This document shows, in pieces, positions 32,238 through 41,451 of a stretch of 44,185 nt of DNA. Positions within the stretch are counted from its first letter, which is position 1. Each line of letters starts with the position of its first letter. Origin of the DNA: Hyphomonadaceae bacterium (lineage in GTDB: Bacteria > Pseudomonadota > Alphaproteobacteria > Caulobacterales > Hyphomonadaceae); NCBI GenBank assembly GCA_030158285.1, contig JAOATF010000148.1, positions 1 to 44,185 on the forward strand, written 5' to 3'. The translations under genes and the position numbers were made by a program. Under the pieces are notes generated by a model. The model was not told where the DNA came from. It searched no databases and worked only from the letters and a program-made list of their open reading frames with translations.

Positions 32238-33074
32238 TCAGCGGAACGGCACGACCTTGTTCTGGCTGTCGTGCCCGATGTCGGCGCGACCCAGATACGG
32301 GATGCCGGATCGCTCACACCAGAAGCGCGCAACCTCTTCCTCGGTCAGCACAAAATCCGGATCGTTCTTCGGCACCGCCGAACACCGCCCCAGCCGGATT
32401 CCCGCGCATTTGCGGACGGCGGCGTTCGACGTCATGTGATAGAAATACCGGTCGATCCGGTACATGTATTCGCCCACATCCTCGAGCATCAGCACGCGCC
32501 CGGAAAAATCCGGCTCGAGCGGCGTGCCGAGCAGTTGCGAGAGGATGGTGAGGTTGAACGCCATCGCCTTCTGCCCCGGCTTCAGGCTCGGCTCGAGCGA
32601 ACCAGCATCATTCTCCATCAGCCACCCGAGCCCGCGCGCGAACGCGGCCGCGCCATCCTCGCGGACGAGGTCCACCGGCATCGGCCCATGCGCCACCCGC
32701 GCAAACCCCGCCTTGTGCAATCCCGCCAGCATGAAGCCGGCATCCGAATAGCCCAGCCACGCCTTGGCCCGCGCCGCACCGTCCATCCGCGGAATGGCGT
32801 ACTCCGCCACCCGGCATGCACCATAGCCGCCGCGCGCAAACCACACCGCATCCAGCCCCGGATCATTCGCCAGCTCGACCAGCGCGTCGATCCGCTCATG
32901 GTCCTCGCCCGCGAAATGACCCGCCTGCCGGAAGCATTGCCGATGGAAATGCAGCTCCACCCGGCTGCCATACAACTCCTCGGCCAGCCGGTGGGCGCGC
33001 TCGGAAACGTCCTGCGACATGCGCGTTCCGGGGGCGCAAAGGCCGATGCGGAACACCTTTTCACTTGACCCCAT
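32238..33074 (-). CDS. ldcA: LD-carboxypeptidase (peptidase S66)
   Basis: 278 aa. Catalytic triad as in P. aeruginosa LdcA: Ser110 (LGYSDAG), Glu198 (MLEDVGEY) and His268 (IGHDSQN). The family motif FARGGYGACR is present. No signal peptide, so it is cytoplasmic, where it would remove the terminal D-Ala from murein tetrapeptides during recycling. ATG 33074 has a start 25 bp from the start of the divergent Mur ligase, so each gene's promoter must overlap the other's 5' end. This couples peptide trimming and re-ligation. Confidence 0.9.
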   Translation of the reverse strand: MGSSEKVFRIGLCAPGTRMSQDVSERAHRLAEELYGSRVELHFHRQCFRQAGHFAGEDHERIDALVELANDPGLDAVWFARGGYGACRVAEYAIPRMDGAARAKAWLGYSDAGFMLAGLHKAGFARVAHGPMPVDLVREDGAAAFARGLGWLMENDAGSLEPSLKPGQKAMAFNLTILSQLLGTPLEPDFSGRVLMLEDVGEYMYRIDRYFYHMTSNAAVRKCAGIRLGRCSAVPKNDPDFVLTEEEVARFWCERSGIPYLGRADIGHDSQNKVVPFR

Positions 33075-33099
33075 ACGCGCCTCGCTGAGACATGCCGAT

Positions 33100-34545
33100 A
33101 TGTCCGACTCAAAGACCTTGGCCCACCACACACTAGACCATCAGGGACCTTACTTCTTCTGCGGCATCGGCGGCAGCGGAATGTTGCCGCTCGCCCTGAT
33201 CGTCAAGGCGCGCGGCTATGATGTCGAGGGATCAGACCGCTCGCTCGACGCTGGCCGTACCGCCGCCAAGTTCGACTTCCTGAAAGCCCGCGGCATCGGC
33301 CTCCACGCCCAGGACGGCTCCGGCCTCACCAAAGCCAGCCAGCTCCTCGTCACCTCCGCCGCCGTCGAAGACACCGTGCCGGATGTCATCGCCGCCCGCG
33401 CCCTCGGCTGCCCGGAAGTGAAGCGTCCGCAACTGCTGGCCCAGCTGGTCAACTCCGCCAAAGTCTCCATCGCTGTCGGCGGCACCTCCGGCAAGTCCAC
33501 CACCACCGGCATGATTGCCTGGATCCTCTACGCCACCCGCCGCGACCCCACCGTGATGAACGGCGCCGTGATGAAGAACTTCGTCGCCGGCGATTTCCCC
33601 TTCGCGTCCGCCGTCGTCGGCGAAGGCGACATCTTCGTCTCCGAGGTCGACGAGAGCGACGGCTCCATCGCGCTCTACAACCCGACCATCGCCGTCCTCA
33701 ACAACATCGCGCTCGACCACAAGTCGATGGACGAACTGCGCCGCCTGTTCACCGACTTCGTGTCGAAGGCGCAGGTTGCCGTCCTCAACCTCGACAACGA
33801 CGAAACGCGCGGCCTTCACGAAGCACTGAACCTGCCCAACGCCCTCACCTATTCGCTGACGAACGCCGACGCCGACTTCTCGATCTCCGACCTCATCACG
33901 CAGCCCGACGGCCAGTCCTGCATCGTCACCGAAAAATCCACCGGCGAGCGCCAGCGTATCTGCCTGCAGACGCCCGGCCGCCACAACCTCTCCAACGGCC
34001 TCGCCGCCATCGCCGCCGCCCGCGCTTGCGGTCTCTCCCTGCGCGAGGCCACCATGGCGCTGATGAACTTCGTCGGCATCCGCCGCCGCCTTGAAGTTGT
34101 CGGCACCGCAAAAGACATCACCGTCATCGACGACTTCGGCCACAACCCGGACAAGATCGCCGCCACCCTCGCCACGCTCCACACCTTCCCCGGCCGCCTG
34201 CTGGTGATGTGGCAGCCGCACGGCTACGGCCCCATCCGCCAGATGAAGGACCAGCTCATCGAGATGTTCGCGCGCGACCTCGCCGCGAAAGACATCCTCC
34301 TGATGCCCGAGCCCGCCTATTTCGGCGGCACCGTCGACAAGTCGATGGGCTCCAACATCATCGCCGAAGGCGTCACCGCCGCCGGCAAGCAGGCTTACGC
34401 CCTTGAGGATCGCCCCGCCTGCGGCGACCGCCTCGTCGCCCTCGCCCAACCCGGCGACCTGATCGTCATCATGGGCGCAAGGGATGACACGCTGTCAGAG
34501 TTCGCGGCGGATGTGCTGAAGCGCGTGGGCGAGAAAGAGTTCTAG
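33100..34545 (+). CDS. MurC/Mpl-like Mur ligase
   Basis: 481 aa. Rossmann-like N-terminal domain (FFCGIGGSGMLPLA, VEGSDRSLD), ATP site GTSGKSTTT (128-136, unusual Ser for the common His), central domain with SEVDESDGS and NNIALDHKSMDE, and a C-terminal ligase domain with VIDDFGHNPDKIAATL. It resembles MurC and Mpl more than MurD/E/F. As the divergent neighbour of ldcA, an Mpl-type recycling role (joining a recovered murein peptide to UDP-MurNAc) is the better inference; a MurC paralogue or another Mur-type ligase is possible. ATG 33100 lies 25 bp from the ldcA start. Four bp before the next start. Confidence 0.85.
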   Translation: MSDSKTLAHHTLDHQGPYFFCGIGGSGMLPLALIVKARGYDVEGSDRSLDAGRTAAKFDFLKARGIGLHAQDGSGLTKASQLLVTSAAVEDTVPDVIAARALGCPEVKRPQLLAQLVNSAKVSIAVGGTSGKSTTTGMIAWILYATRRDPTVMNGAVMKNFVAGDFPFASAVVGEGDIFVSEVDESDGSIALYNPTIAVLNNIALDHKSMDELRRLFTDFVSKAQVAVLNLDNDETRGLHEALNLPNALTYSLTNADADFSISDLITQPDGQSCIVTEKSTGERQRICLQTPGRHNLSNGLAAIAAARACGLSLREATMALMNFVGIRRRLEVVGTAKDITVIDDFGHNPDKIAATLATLHTFPGRLLVMWQPHGYGPIRQMKDQLIEMFARDLAAKDILLMPEPAYFGGTVDKSMGSNIIAEGVTAAGKQAYALEDRPACGDRLVALAQPGDLIVIMGARDDTLSEFAADVLKRVGEKEF

Positions 34546-34549
34546 TCTC

Positions 34550-35752
34550 ATGTCGGCCGGGGGGACGGACAAAGCCAAACCACAGCAGGCGCGCAGGCGA
34601 TGGCGACGCGCTCAACGCCTGCTGGACCGAGCGCTCCTGCTGGCCGCCTTTGTCTTTGTCTACGCCTCGCTTAGAGGCTCGTCGCCACTGCTTATCATGG
34701 TCGCATTTTTCGGCATTGGCGTCTCGATGCTCGCGGCCAGCATCATTCTGCACGAGCTGGGACATGCACTGGCGGCATGTCTTGTGCGCTGGCGGCTAAT
34801 TGTCATCGCTGTGTGGCCTGTCGCACTGCACCTTCCGAGCTGGGCCCTCGTCATCAATCGACGGATCAGCACGGCAGACGGCGGCGGCTATGTTGTCGCC
34901 GCCCCCGGTTCAATACAGTCAGCTACGCGTTTCAACAGAATCGTCGTTTCTCTGGGCGGTCCGCTCGCGAGCCTCGCCGCAACATTCTGGTGCTTTGCAA
35001 TAGCGACAGCCCCGCGGCCCGATCCCGGCATCGTCTACGACATGGGCGTAATCGGCTGGGCTCTGACAAATCACGATCTTCCTGTGACACGCGCGGCCAA
35101 TCTGGTCGGCGGCTTTGCTATCTTCAATCTCCGTTCGTTTGTCTGGACAATCGTTCCCATGACTTACTGGACCGGTGTCAATTCAGACGGCCGGAACATC
35201 TTGAACGCGCTGAAGGGCAAAGGCGATACGGATGGTTCTTGGTCCCGTTGGATCAGCATGATGCTTTATTACAACGTCCGCCTACGGGACATTCCGGCAT
35301 GGATGTACGATGCGGCAAGCTCCGGCAGTGGGAAATTTGAAGAAGACCCTAGCTCCCATGATGGCTTGGCTATTTCCCGCGCGCTTGATGCCAGCACTGT
35401 TCACGTCGAACGGGTTCGGGCGCAGATCGAAGCCTATCGCGTGGCCTATGGCGACAACGATTGGCTTCTCAATTGCGATGCCTGGCTGGCAGCTGCTTAC
35501 GAGAACAATATCGCGCAAGCAGAAAAAGCACTGAGTCTTCGCAAGGGCGACGGAAGCTATTGCAAGCCTCTGCAATCCGCCGTCGAGGCAGCCGTCGCCG
35601 CGCGCCGAGGCCAGCATGAAAATGTGACGGCGAAACTCTTGCTTATGAAGCAGGAACTGCTGGCCGCCTCTGTATTTCCCAACGCCACGTTCCGCGACAT
35701 GCGGCAGACAATCGAGTCGATTGCAGCAAAAACACCGCCGGCAACTGCCTAG
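34550..35752 (+). CDS. M50-type membrane metalloprotease-like protein
   Basis: 400 aa. Hydrophobic helices at about 26-66. HELGH (68-72) is a zinc-protease motif within a helix, and NSDGRN at about 211-216 matches the second M50 zinc motif (DG). So it looks like a site-2-protease-type intramembrane or membrane-embedded peptidase. The C-terminal part (about 260-395) is cytoplasmic or periplasmic and helical, perhaps a repeat domain (VERVRAQIEAYRVAYGDNDW, ENNIAQAEKALSLRKGD). Four bp after the Mur-ligase stop, so translation may be coupled. Codon use is less GC-biased than in the neighbours. Confidence 0.75.
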   Translation: MSAGGTDKAKPQQARRRWRRAQRLLDRALLLAAFVFVYASLRGSSPLLIMVAFFGIGVSMLAASIILHELGHALAACLVRWRLIVIAVWPVALHLPSWALVINRRISTADGGGYVVAAPGSIQSATRFNRIVVSLGGPLASLAATFWCFAIATAPRPDPGIVYDMGVIGWALTNHDLPVTRAANLVGGFAIFNLRSFVWTIVPMTYWTGVNSDGRNILNALKGKGDTDGSWSRWISMMLYYNVRLRDIPAWMYDAASSGSGKFEEDPSSHDGLAISRALDASTVHVERVRAQIEAYRVAYGDNDWLLNCDAWLAAAYENNIAQAEKALSLRKGDGSYCKPLQSAVEAAVAARRGQHENVTAKLLLMKQELLAASVFPNATFRDMRQTIESIAAKTPPATA

Positions 35753-35801
35753 CGCTTCAGCGTCGCGACCGCTACGCTCCCGTATCAACCGGGAGATCAC
35801 C

Positions 35802-37970
35802 ATGGCTATCCGCATGCTCGCGCTCAGCGTCAGCGCTTTTGCACTCGCATCGTGCGCCACGGCTCCAGTCCCCACCTACACCTCCGGCGCACCGTTCGAC
35901 GGCGCCATCGCGCACCGCGTCGCGCAGGCCTATGACGCCCGCGTGATCCGCGACAAGTTCGGCGTCCCGCACATCTACGGCAAGCGCAACGCAGACGTCG
36001 CCTATGGCCTCGCCTACGCCCACGCCGAGGATGACTGGAAGAATATCGAGGAAGTCATCCGCGCCAGCCGTGGCACGCTTGCGGAAATCGTGGGCGATTC
36101 CGGCGCGAAATCCGACGACTTCATCCTCGCCCTCGGCAACACCGAAATCGTCAACCGCGATTACGACGCGAAGGTCTCCGCGAAATCCAAGGCCGTCGCC
36201 GAAGCCTACGCCGCCGGCCTCAACGTCTGGTGCGCGGAAAATGCCGCCACCGGCTGCGCCCGCTCCATGCCGATCACCGGCCGCGACATCATCTCCGGCT
36301 TCGTCAACCGCCCGCTCTCCTTCTACGGCCTCGAAGGCGAAGTCGACGCGCTGCTGTCCGGCCGCGCCAACATGCAGATGTCGACCAAATCCACGCGCGA
36401 AGCCTTCATCAACACGCCCGACGACATCGAGCTTGGCTCAAACGGCCTCGCCGTTGCCCCCAGCCGCGCCGCCGATGGCCACACCCGCATCGCCGCCAAC
36501 TCGCACCAGCCCTATGAAGGCCGCGTTGCCTGGTATGAAGCGCGCCTGAAATCGGAAGAAGGCATCGACCTTGTTGGCGGCCTCTTCCCCGGCACGCCTA
36601 TCCTGCTCACCGCCGTCGGCCCCAACATCGGCTGGGCCGCCACCGTCAACAAGCCGGACCTCTACGACACGTTCAAGCTGACGGTCGACGATGACGTCTA
36701 CCCGAGCAAGTACCGCATGGACGGCCAGTGGAAGCCGCTCGAGAGGAAGCAGATCAAGTACAACGTCCTGCGCAATGGCGCGCTCGTTGAGGTTGAGCAC
36801 ACCGGCTACACGTCCGAGCACGGCCCTGTGTTCATCACCGACAAGGGCGTCTACGCCGTCTCCTTCGTCGGCAAGGGCGACTTCACCCATCTCGACCAGT
36901 ACCTCGCCATGAACGAAGCGAAGACAGTCGACGACTGGCGCGCCGCGCAGGTGAAGTACAATGCCATTCCGTCAGTGAACTACATCGTAGCGGACTCCAA
37001 AGGCGGCATCGCCTATTTCTGGAATGCCCACATGCCCAAACGCGTGGCGGGATGGGATCGCGGCAAGGTCCTTCCCGGCGACATTTCCGAAACGCTCTGG
37101 AAAGGCTGGGAGCCGGTTGAATCCCTGCCCGCCGTGATCCGTCCGAAGTCCGGCTACATTGTGAACTCGAACCACTCGCCGCTTCTGGTTTCCGGCCCGG
37201 AGGACAATCCGAAAGCCGAGAACTATCCGAAGGATTTCGCGCTCGACACGCTGGTCACCAACCGCGGCCTGCGCGCGCAGGAACTCTACGGCGCCGACAC
37301 CTCGATCACCCGCGACGAGTTCATCGCCTACAAGATGGATGATCGCTATGCCGCCGGCAGCAACGTCCGCAAGATGCAGGCCGACTTCAGGAATGTTGAC
37401 GCAGGCGCCGATGCAGACCTGAAAGCCGCGCTCGATATCGTCGCCGCGTGGGATGGCCGCGCCGACATGGAGAACCGCAACGCCGCGCTCACCATCTTCA
37501 CCGGCCAGGCCGCCATGGGCAGCCAGATCCACGACACCTACAATCGCGAGAAGGCCCTCGCCGCCCTCAAATCCACCGCCGCCCTGCTGAAATCCTCCCT
37601 CGGCCGCATCGATCCGAAATGGAGCGAAGTCAGCCGCGTCGCGCGTGGCGGCAAGTCATGGCCCACCAATGGCGGGCCGGATACGCTGCGCGCCGTCTAC
37701 GTCGCCGGCGATCTCGCGAAGGACAAGTTCCGCTCCGGCCGCGCCGGCGACACCTACGTCGCCATCGCCGACTGGGCCCCCGATGGCACATACAAGATCG
37801 ACACCATCCACCAGTACGGCGCCGCAACGCTGGACGCGTCCTCACCGCACTACGCGGACCAGGCCCCGATCTTCGCCGCCGAACAATGGAAACAGCCGCC
37901 GATGGACCTCAACGCGCTGCTGAAGGAAGCCGAGCGCGACTACCGGCCGGGCAAGGACACGGCGAAGTAA
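35802..37970 (+). CDS. Penicillin-acylase-family (N-terminal nucleophile) lipoprotein
   Basis: 722 aa. Lipobox ALASC (Cys18). An alpha-chain region starts with VIRDKFGVPHIYG and AYGLAYAHAEDDW. The autoprocessing site is around Ser213 in ELGSNGLAVAPS; that Ser becomes the N-terminal nucleophile of the beta chain. HTRIAANSHQPYEG and VGPNIGWAATVNKPDLYD are typical of the acylase fold. Substrates in the family range from penicillins to acyl-homoserine lactones; this one is unassigned. ATG 35802 has GGGAGA. It is separated by 49 bp from the M50 gene and may be co-transcribed. Confidence 0.9.
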   Translation: MAIRMLALSVSAFALASCATAPVPTYTSGAPFDGAIAHRVAQAYDARVIRDKFGVPHIYGKRNADVAYGLAYAHAEDDWKNIEEVIRASRGTLAEIVGDSGAKSDDFILALGNTEIVNRDYDAKVSAKSKAVAEAYAAGLNVWCAENAATGCARSMPITGRDIISGFVNRPLSFYGLEGEVDALLSGRANMQMSTKSTREAFINTPDDIELGSNGLAVAPSRAADGHTRIAANSHQPYEGRVAWYEARLKSEEGIDLVGGLFPGTPILLTAVGPNIGWAATVNKPDLYDTFKLTVDDDVYPSKYRMDGQWKPLERKQIKYNVLRNGALVEVEHTGYTSEHGPVFITDKGVYAVSFVGKGDFTHLDQYLAMNEAKTVDDWRAAQVKYNAIPSVNYIVADSKGGIAYFWNAHMPKRVAGWDRGKVLPGDISETLWKGWEPVESLPAVIRPKSGYIVNSNHSPLLVSGPEDNPKAENYPKDFALDTLVTNRGLRAQELYGADTSITRDEFIAYKMDDRYAAGSNVRKMQADFRNVDAGADADLKAALDIVAAWDGRADMENRNAALTIFTGQAAMGSQIHDTYNREKALAALKSTAALLKSSLGRIDPKWSEVSRVARGGKSWPTNGGPDTLRAVYVAGDLAKDKFRSGRAGDTYVAIADWAPDGTYKIDTIHQYGAATLDASSPHYADQAPIFAAEQWKQPPMDLNALLKEAERDYRPGKDTAK

Positions 37971-38024
37971 CCGGCGCCCAGGCGCCCTGCCCCTTCTTCA
38001 TCGACCGAACGAAAAGTGGGCCGA

Positions 38025-39530
38025 TCAAGGCTTGGGGGCAGGCGCCTTCAGGCGAGGCAGCGGCTGCGCACCCGGCGGGACCGGCGGAGGTGGCGTCGCT
38101 TCAGGCGGCGTCGTGACCGGTGCAATGGTTATCTTCGCGCGCGGAATAACCAACGGAACATTTGGCGCAGCGGTCGGCGGCGGCGCCGTCACCAGTGGCG
38201 CTGCGGCTCTCAACACAACCACCGTGCAGGCATCGCCACGTCCGGAATAGGCAATCCGGCATTGGTCAATGCCCGCGGCGATGTAGGAGCCTGCCGGAGC
38301 AGCGGGACACGAAAGACCGCCCGTCGGTTTCTCCGTGCAGCCCGCCGCGATCGCCTTGGATCGTGCGAGGACGCGGGCTTCGACCTTGCCGCGCAGCACC
38401 GGTATGTACTCACGCGTGCACCACCCGCGCACTTTGCCGGCCCACTGCGCACCCGGCATGCCTTCAAGGACGCTGGTGTCCCCGGTAGCGGCAGCGCCCT
38501 CCGACCAGATCGCAACCGACGACGCCGGAAGCTCCACGGCGCGCAAACATTCCGTTGTCTCGCCAGCATAGACACCCTTGATGATCGGGCGGTCCCACTT
38601 GTCCTGCGCCACCACCACTGAGCGGAGCTTCACCCAGTTGTCCGATGACTTCAGGAAGAGGTCTGCCGCAGTCTCGAGCGTTTCTGCAGTCGCGACAAAG
38701 ATCATGTCGCGCCATCTGGCGTTCATCTGCGCCGCATAGGGGTCCCATCCGCGCGCATAGATACCTTCCAGCCGCTCGTAGTAGTCGAGCTCCTCGTCGG
38801 CTTCGATCTTCACGATGCAGTCCCTGCCCAGCGCATCGTCATGAAGAACATTCGTGTTCCCGAGACGTGTGCCTGGCGCCTTGACCATGCGCTGGAACTT
38901 CGCCGGGTCCGCTATGCGCGCCGAGATGCCTTCCTCGACCCGGGTCGCGTAGCAGTCGCTCCACATCTGATCGAGATTGAATTTCTTGATGGAGTACTTC
39001 GTGCCACCTGGCATGGTGACGGTGTACCGGTTCGGGTCTGATGCACTCGACGGGCACGAGAAGCCAACCGCACAGGTCAGCACCGCAGCGCCGTCCTTGA
39101 CCAGGCTGCCGACATAGGCGCCCACGTCCTTTGCAACAGCGGCATGCGCCTCGATGACCTTCGCGCCGTACTTCACGACATACTTGGCGTACTCGTCGCA
39201 GACGACCTCCTTGGCGGGAATATCGAAGGCTGTGCAGGCGGCGGTCACGCCGACTTTCGCAACCAGCTTCGGCCAGTCGCCCTTGTCCGCATAGCCATAG
39301 GCTTCGAGAATGTCCTGGACCAGCGGTTCCTTCGCGACCTCCGCCTTGCCGCCGGCGACGGCGCACTGGAGCACGGTCTGATTGCCCTTGAGCGCACACA
39401 TGAGAACGGGCTTGGCCGGCTTCAATTCCGGCTTGATGATCTGGATCGCGATGTCGAGAAGATCAGCGTGCGCGACCGGCGCTGTCGCCGCGACGATGCC
39501 CGCAAATGCAGCCAGTATCAAAACGCGCAT
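38025..39530 (-). CDS. Large secreted protein of unknown function with Pro-rich tail
   Basis: 501 aa. Signal peptide to about residue 25 (VAATAPVAHA). Residues about 30-200 hold several cysteines in regular places (MCALKGNQ, QCAVAGG, VVCDEYA, LTCAVGFSCPSS) with a helix-rich look. The middle third (KFQRMVKAPG, DYYERLEGIYARGWDPY) is Trp/Tyr-rich. A beta-rich part with CLRAVELPASSVAIW and CTREYIPVLRG follows, then a Pro/Ala/Thr-rich tail of about 50 residues. No known family. ATG 39530 has GGAGG. Convergent with the acylase gene across 54 bp. The 171 bp from its start to the phaR stop hold a GC-rich dyad at 39605-39638. Confidence 0.75.
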   Translation of the reverse strand: MRVLILAAFAGIVAATAPVAHADLLDIAIQIIKPELKPAKPVLMCALKGNQTVLQCAVAGGKAEVAKEPLVQDILEAYGYADKGDWPKLVAKVGVTAACTAFDIPAKEVVCDEYAKYVVKYGAKVIEAHAAVAKDVGAYVGSLVKDGAAVLTCAVGFSCPSSASDPNRYTVTMPGGTKYSIKKFNLDQMWSDCYATRVEEGISARIADPAKFQRMVKAPGTRLGNTNVLHDDALGRDCIVKIEADEELDYYERLEGIYARGWDPYAAQMNARWRDMIFVATAETLETAADLFLKSSDNWVKLRSVVVAQDKWDRPIIKGVYAGETTECLRAVELPASSVAIWSEGAAATGDTSVLEGMPGAQWAGKVRGWCTREYIPVLRGKVEARVLARSKAIAAGCTEKPTGGLSCPAAPAGSYIAAGIDQCRIAYSGRGDACTVVVLRAAAPLVTAPPPTAAPNVPLVIPRAKITIAPVTTPPEATPPPPVPPGAQPLPRLKAPAPKP

Positions 39531-39701
39531 GATAGCCTCCGCCCTGCGCCGGAGGCTCATGCGTTTCTGCAGTGATGTAAATGACAGGCGCCGATGTCAG
39601 ACCACCCGACCGCCCCGGCTCTAGCCCGGGATCGTTGGGGAAGCCGCAACCTGCCAGAGAAATTATGCAGCGAGCATTCGGCCCCAGCGAACGAGCTGGC
39701 G

Positions 39702-40292
39702 CTATTTCTTCGCCGACCGCTTCTCGAGCTCTTCCAGACGCGCGCGCAGGGCCTTCAGCTCGTCCGCGTCGTTCGCAGGCGCCGGCTCGGCCTTCTTCGG
39801 CGCAGGAGCCGCAGCCGGCGTCATGCCCGGCATCGCGCCGCTCCAGAAGCTGGCGAGGCGTTTCTGGTATTCGCGCTGCATCTCCTGCATCGCAGCCGGA
39901 TCGAACACATTCCACGGCTGGGGAAGCGCGCCCGACATCACGCCGGTCATCTGGCTCGCCAGCTGTTCCTGCTGCGTGCGCACGAACGCCACCGATTGCT
40001 CGAACAGCCCGGTCATCATCTCGCTGGCCTTGGACTGGTGCAGGCGGATCATGTCCATCATCAGGTCGGCCGAGAGCATCGCGCCCGTCTGCTGGCCTTC
40101 CTGGTCCATGATGATCTGTAGCAGCACCTGCCGCGTCACGTCTTCGCCGGTCTCGGTGTCTTCCACGCGGATGTTCGCGCCCTTGCGCACCATCTCCGCC
40201 ACTTCGGGCAGGCGCACATAGCTCGAGGCGTTCTTGTTGTAGAGCTTCCGGCTCGGATAGCGGCGCAGCTCGATGGTTTCAGGTTCGCTCAT
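39702..40292 (-). CDS. phaR: Polyhydroxyalkanoate synthesis repressor
   Basis: 196 aa. The N-terminal DNA-binding domain is clear: TIELRRYPSRKLYNKNASSY, then VRLPEVAEMVRKG. The central PHB-accumulation domain reads TRQVLLQIIMDQEGQQ and a Met-rich helix (SADLMMDMIRLHQ). An Ala/Pro linker and a C-terminal leucine-zipper-like helix (LKALRARLEELEKR) end the protein. By family it binds PHA granules and represses phasin and synthesis genes. It precedes the alpha/beta hydrolase by 38 bp on the opposite end of the pha locus. Confidence 0.95.
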   Translation of the reverse strand: MSEPETIELRRYPSRKLYNKNASSYVRLPEVAEMVRKGANIRVEDTETGEDVTRQVLLQIIMDQEGQQTGAMLSADLMMDMIRLHQSKASEMMTGLFEQSVAFVRTQQEQLASQMTGVMSGALPQPWNVFDPAAMQEMQREYQKRLASFWSGAMPGMTPAAAPAPKKAEPAPANDADELKALRARLEELEKRSAKK

Positions 40293-40330
40293 AGCCAGTC
40301 TCGATACCGTTTAGTGCTTCAGCCAGTAGT

Positions 40331-41188
40331 CTAACGCGTCAGCCACTCATTTACGGCGCTGTAGAATGCCGCAGGCTGGTCGATCATCACGTAGTGGCGC
40401 GCGTCATCGAGACGAAGCTTCCGCCCCTGGCGCAGGCCCGCATACGAAGACGCATACACCTGATCCAGCGCCAGCTTGCTGACCGGGCTCACCCGGTCCC
40501 ACGCGTAAATCACATCCACCGGCGCTTCGATCCGCTGCAGGTCGCTGCGCAGGTCGGTCACCATCACTTCGGCCATCACATCCGCCGTCGTCTGGCGGTC
40601 GGAGGCCATGCCCCAGCGCACGATGCGCGCCACCTGCGCCGGGTCGCGCACCAGCTTCTCGCTCGTCCGCCGCAATTCGTCCTGCAGCTCGGGCTTCGAC
40701 TTATCCATGTAGGTACGGCGCGAGTGCTGCGCCAGCGGCGCCATGGCGGCCGGCGTGGCAAAAGGCGTGATCAGCACCGAGAAGTACGCCGGAACATCCA
40801 CCACCATCAGGCGGTCCACCACGTCGGCATGATCCCGCGCCAGGATCAGCGACACCAGCCCGCCCATCGAATGGCCCGCGATAGCCACCGGCCCGATCCG
40901 CTGCGCGCGGATATAGGCAGCCAGCGCATCGGCCATCGGCTTCAGGAAGTTCATCGGGCTGCGGAACCCGCTCGGCGCCAGGCCGGAAAATCCCCGCATG
41001 TGGATCGCATGGGCGCGCACGCCGGGCGACAGGTACTCACCGGACTCGTCCCAGCACTCCGGCGAAGCCGCAAGGCCATGGATCAGCAGCACGTCCTTGC
41101 CGGCGCCACCGACCGACGCGGTGAAGTGCTCGCCCTCGAAAACAGGGACGTCGCGCTTCAGCCAGCGGGACAGGGAGCCAAGCTGCAT
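40331..41188 (-). CDS. Alpha/beta hydrolase of the pha locus
   Basis: 285 aa from ATG 41188 (MQLGSLSRWL); a GTG at 41233 adds 15 residues and is possible, neither has a good ribosome-binding site. Nucleophile elbow GHSMGG, oxyanion region LLIHGLAASPECWDE, and a late His in DDARHYVMI complete an active site; the Asp is probably in VIYAWDRVS. No signal peptide, so cytoplasmic. Position between phaR and phaC suggests a role in PHA or acyl-CoA metabolism, but the substrate is open. It is divergent from phaC across 263 bp. Confidence 0.85.
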   Translation of the reverse strand: MQLGSLSRWLKRDVPVFEGEHFTASVGGAGKDVLLIHGLAASPECWDESGEYLSPGVRAHAIHMRGFSGLAPSGFRSPMNFLKPMADALAAYIRAQRIGPVAIAGHSMGGLVSLILARDHADVVDRLMVVDVPAYFSVLITPFATPAAMAPLAQHSRRTYMDKSKPELQDELRRTSEKLVRDPAQVARIVRWGMASDRQTTADVMAEVMVTDLRSDLQRIEAPVDVIYAWDRVSPVSKLALDQVYASSYAGLRQGRKLRLDDARHYVMIDQPAAFYSAVNEWLTR

Positions 41189-41344
41189 GTGTGGCGGCGT
41201 CTCCAGACGACGAACGAAACGAAATGGGCCCACAAAGTGAGCAAGTGCAGCATTCCCCAGCCACCCCTCTACACGGGTCCTTCCGATTCACGAAGCCCGG
41301 AATTGCCGCAGGGCGACAAAACCATTTTCGCTGCCTGACGCTAC

Positions 41345-41386
41345 GGCGATCGCCGCTTTCGCGCATCATAAGAAAGGCCAATGGCC
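41345..41386. promoter_or_regulatory. Two perfect short palindromes in the phaC leader
   Basis: CGGCGATCGCCG (41345-41356) and GGCCA-A-TGGCC (41376-41386) are perfect dyads upstream of a likely phaC promoter. They are candidate sites for a repressor such as the nearby phaR product; I do not know its sequence preference in this group. The rest of 41189-41344 shows nothing distinct. Confidence 0.35.
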
Positions 41387-41395
41387 ACTTGGCGT

Positions 41396-41424
41396 TTGAC
41401 CGCCTCCGGCGGGGTGTTACCTAT
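41396..41424 (+). promoter_or_regulatory. Possible sigma-70-type promoter of phaC
   Basis: TTGACC (41396-41401) and ACCTAT (41419-41424) are spaced by 17 bp. A start point would fall close to 41431, about 20 bases before the phaC ATG. The -35 is good and the -10 weak. Confidence 0.4.
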
Positions 41425-41451
41425 CAGTCAGGAAACGCTTTCAGGCATAAC

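Noticed and set aside
33232..34449. 405-residue minus-strand frame
   Set aside because: Antisense of the Mur ligase; Gly/Asp/Val-rich low-complexity composition.
39605..39638. GC-rich imperfect dyad downstream of phaR
   Set aside because: Stem is interrupted and has no T run; could be a remnant repeat or a weak mRNA end, not enough for a terminator call.
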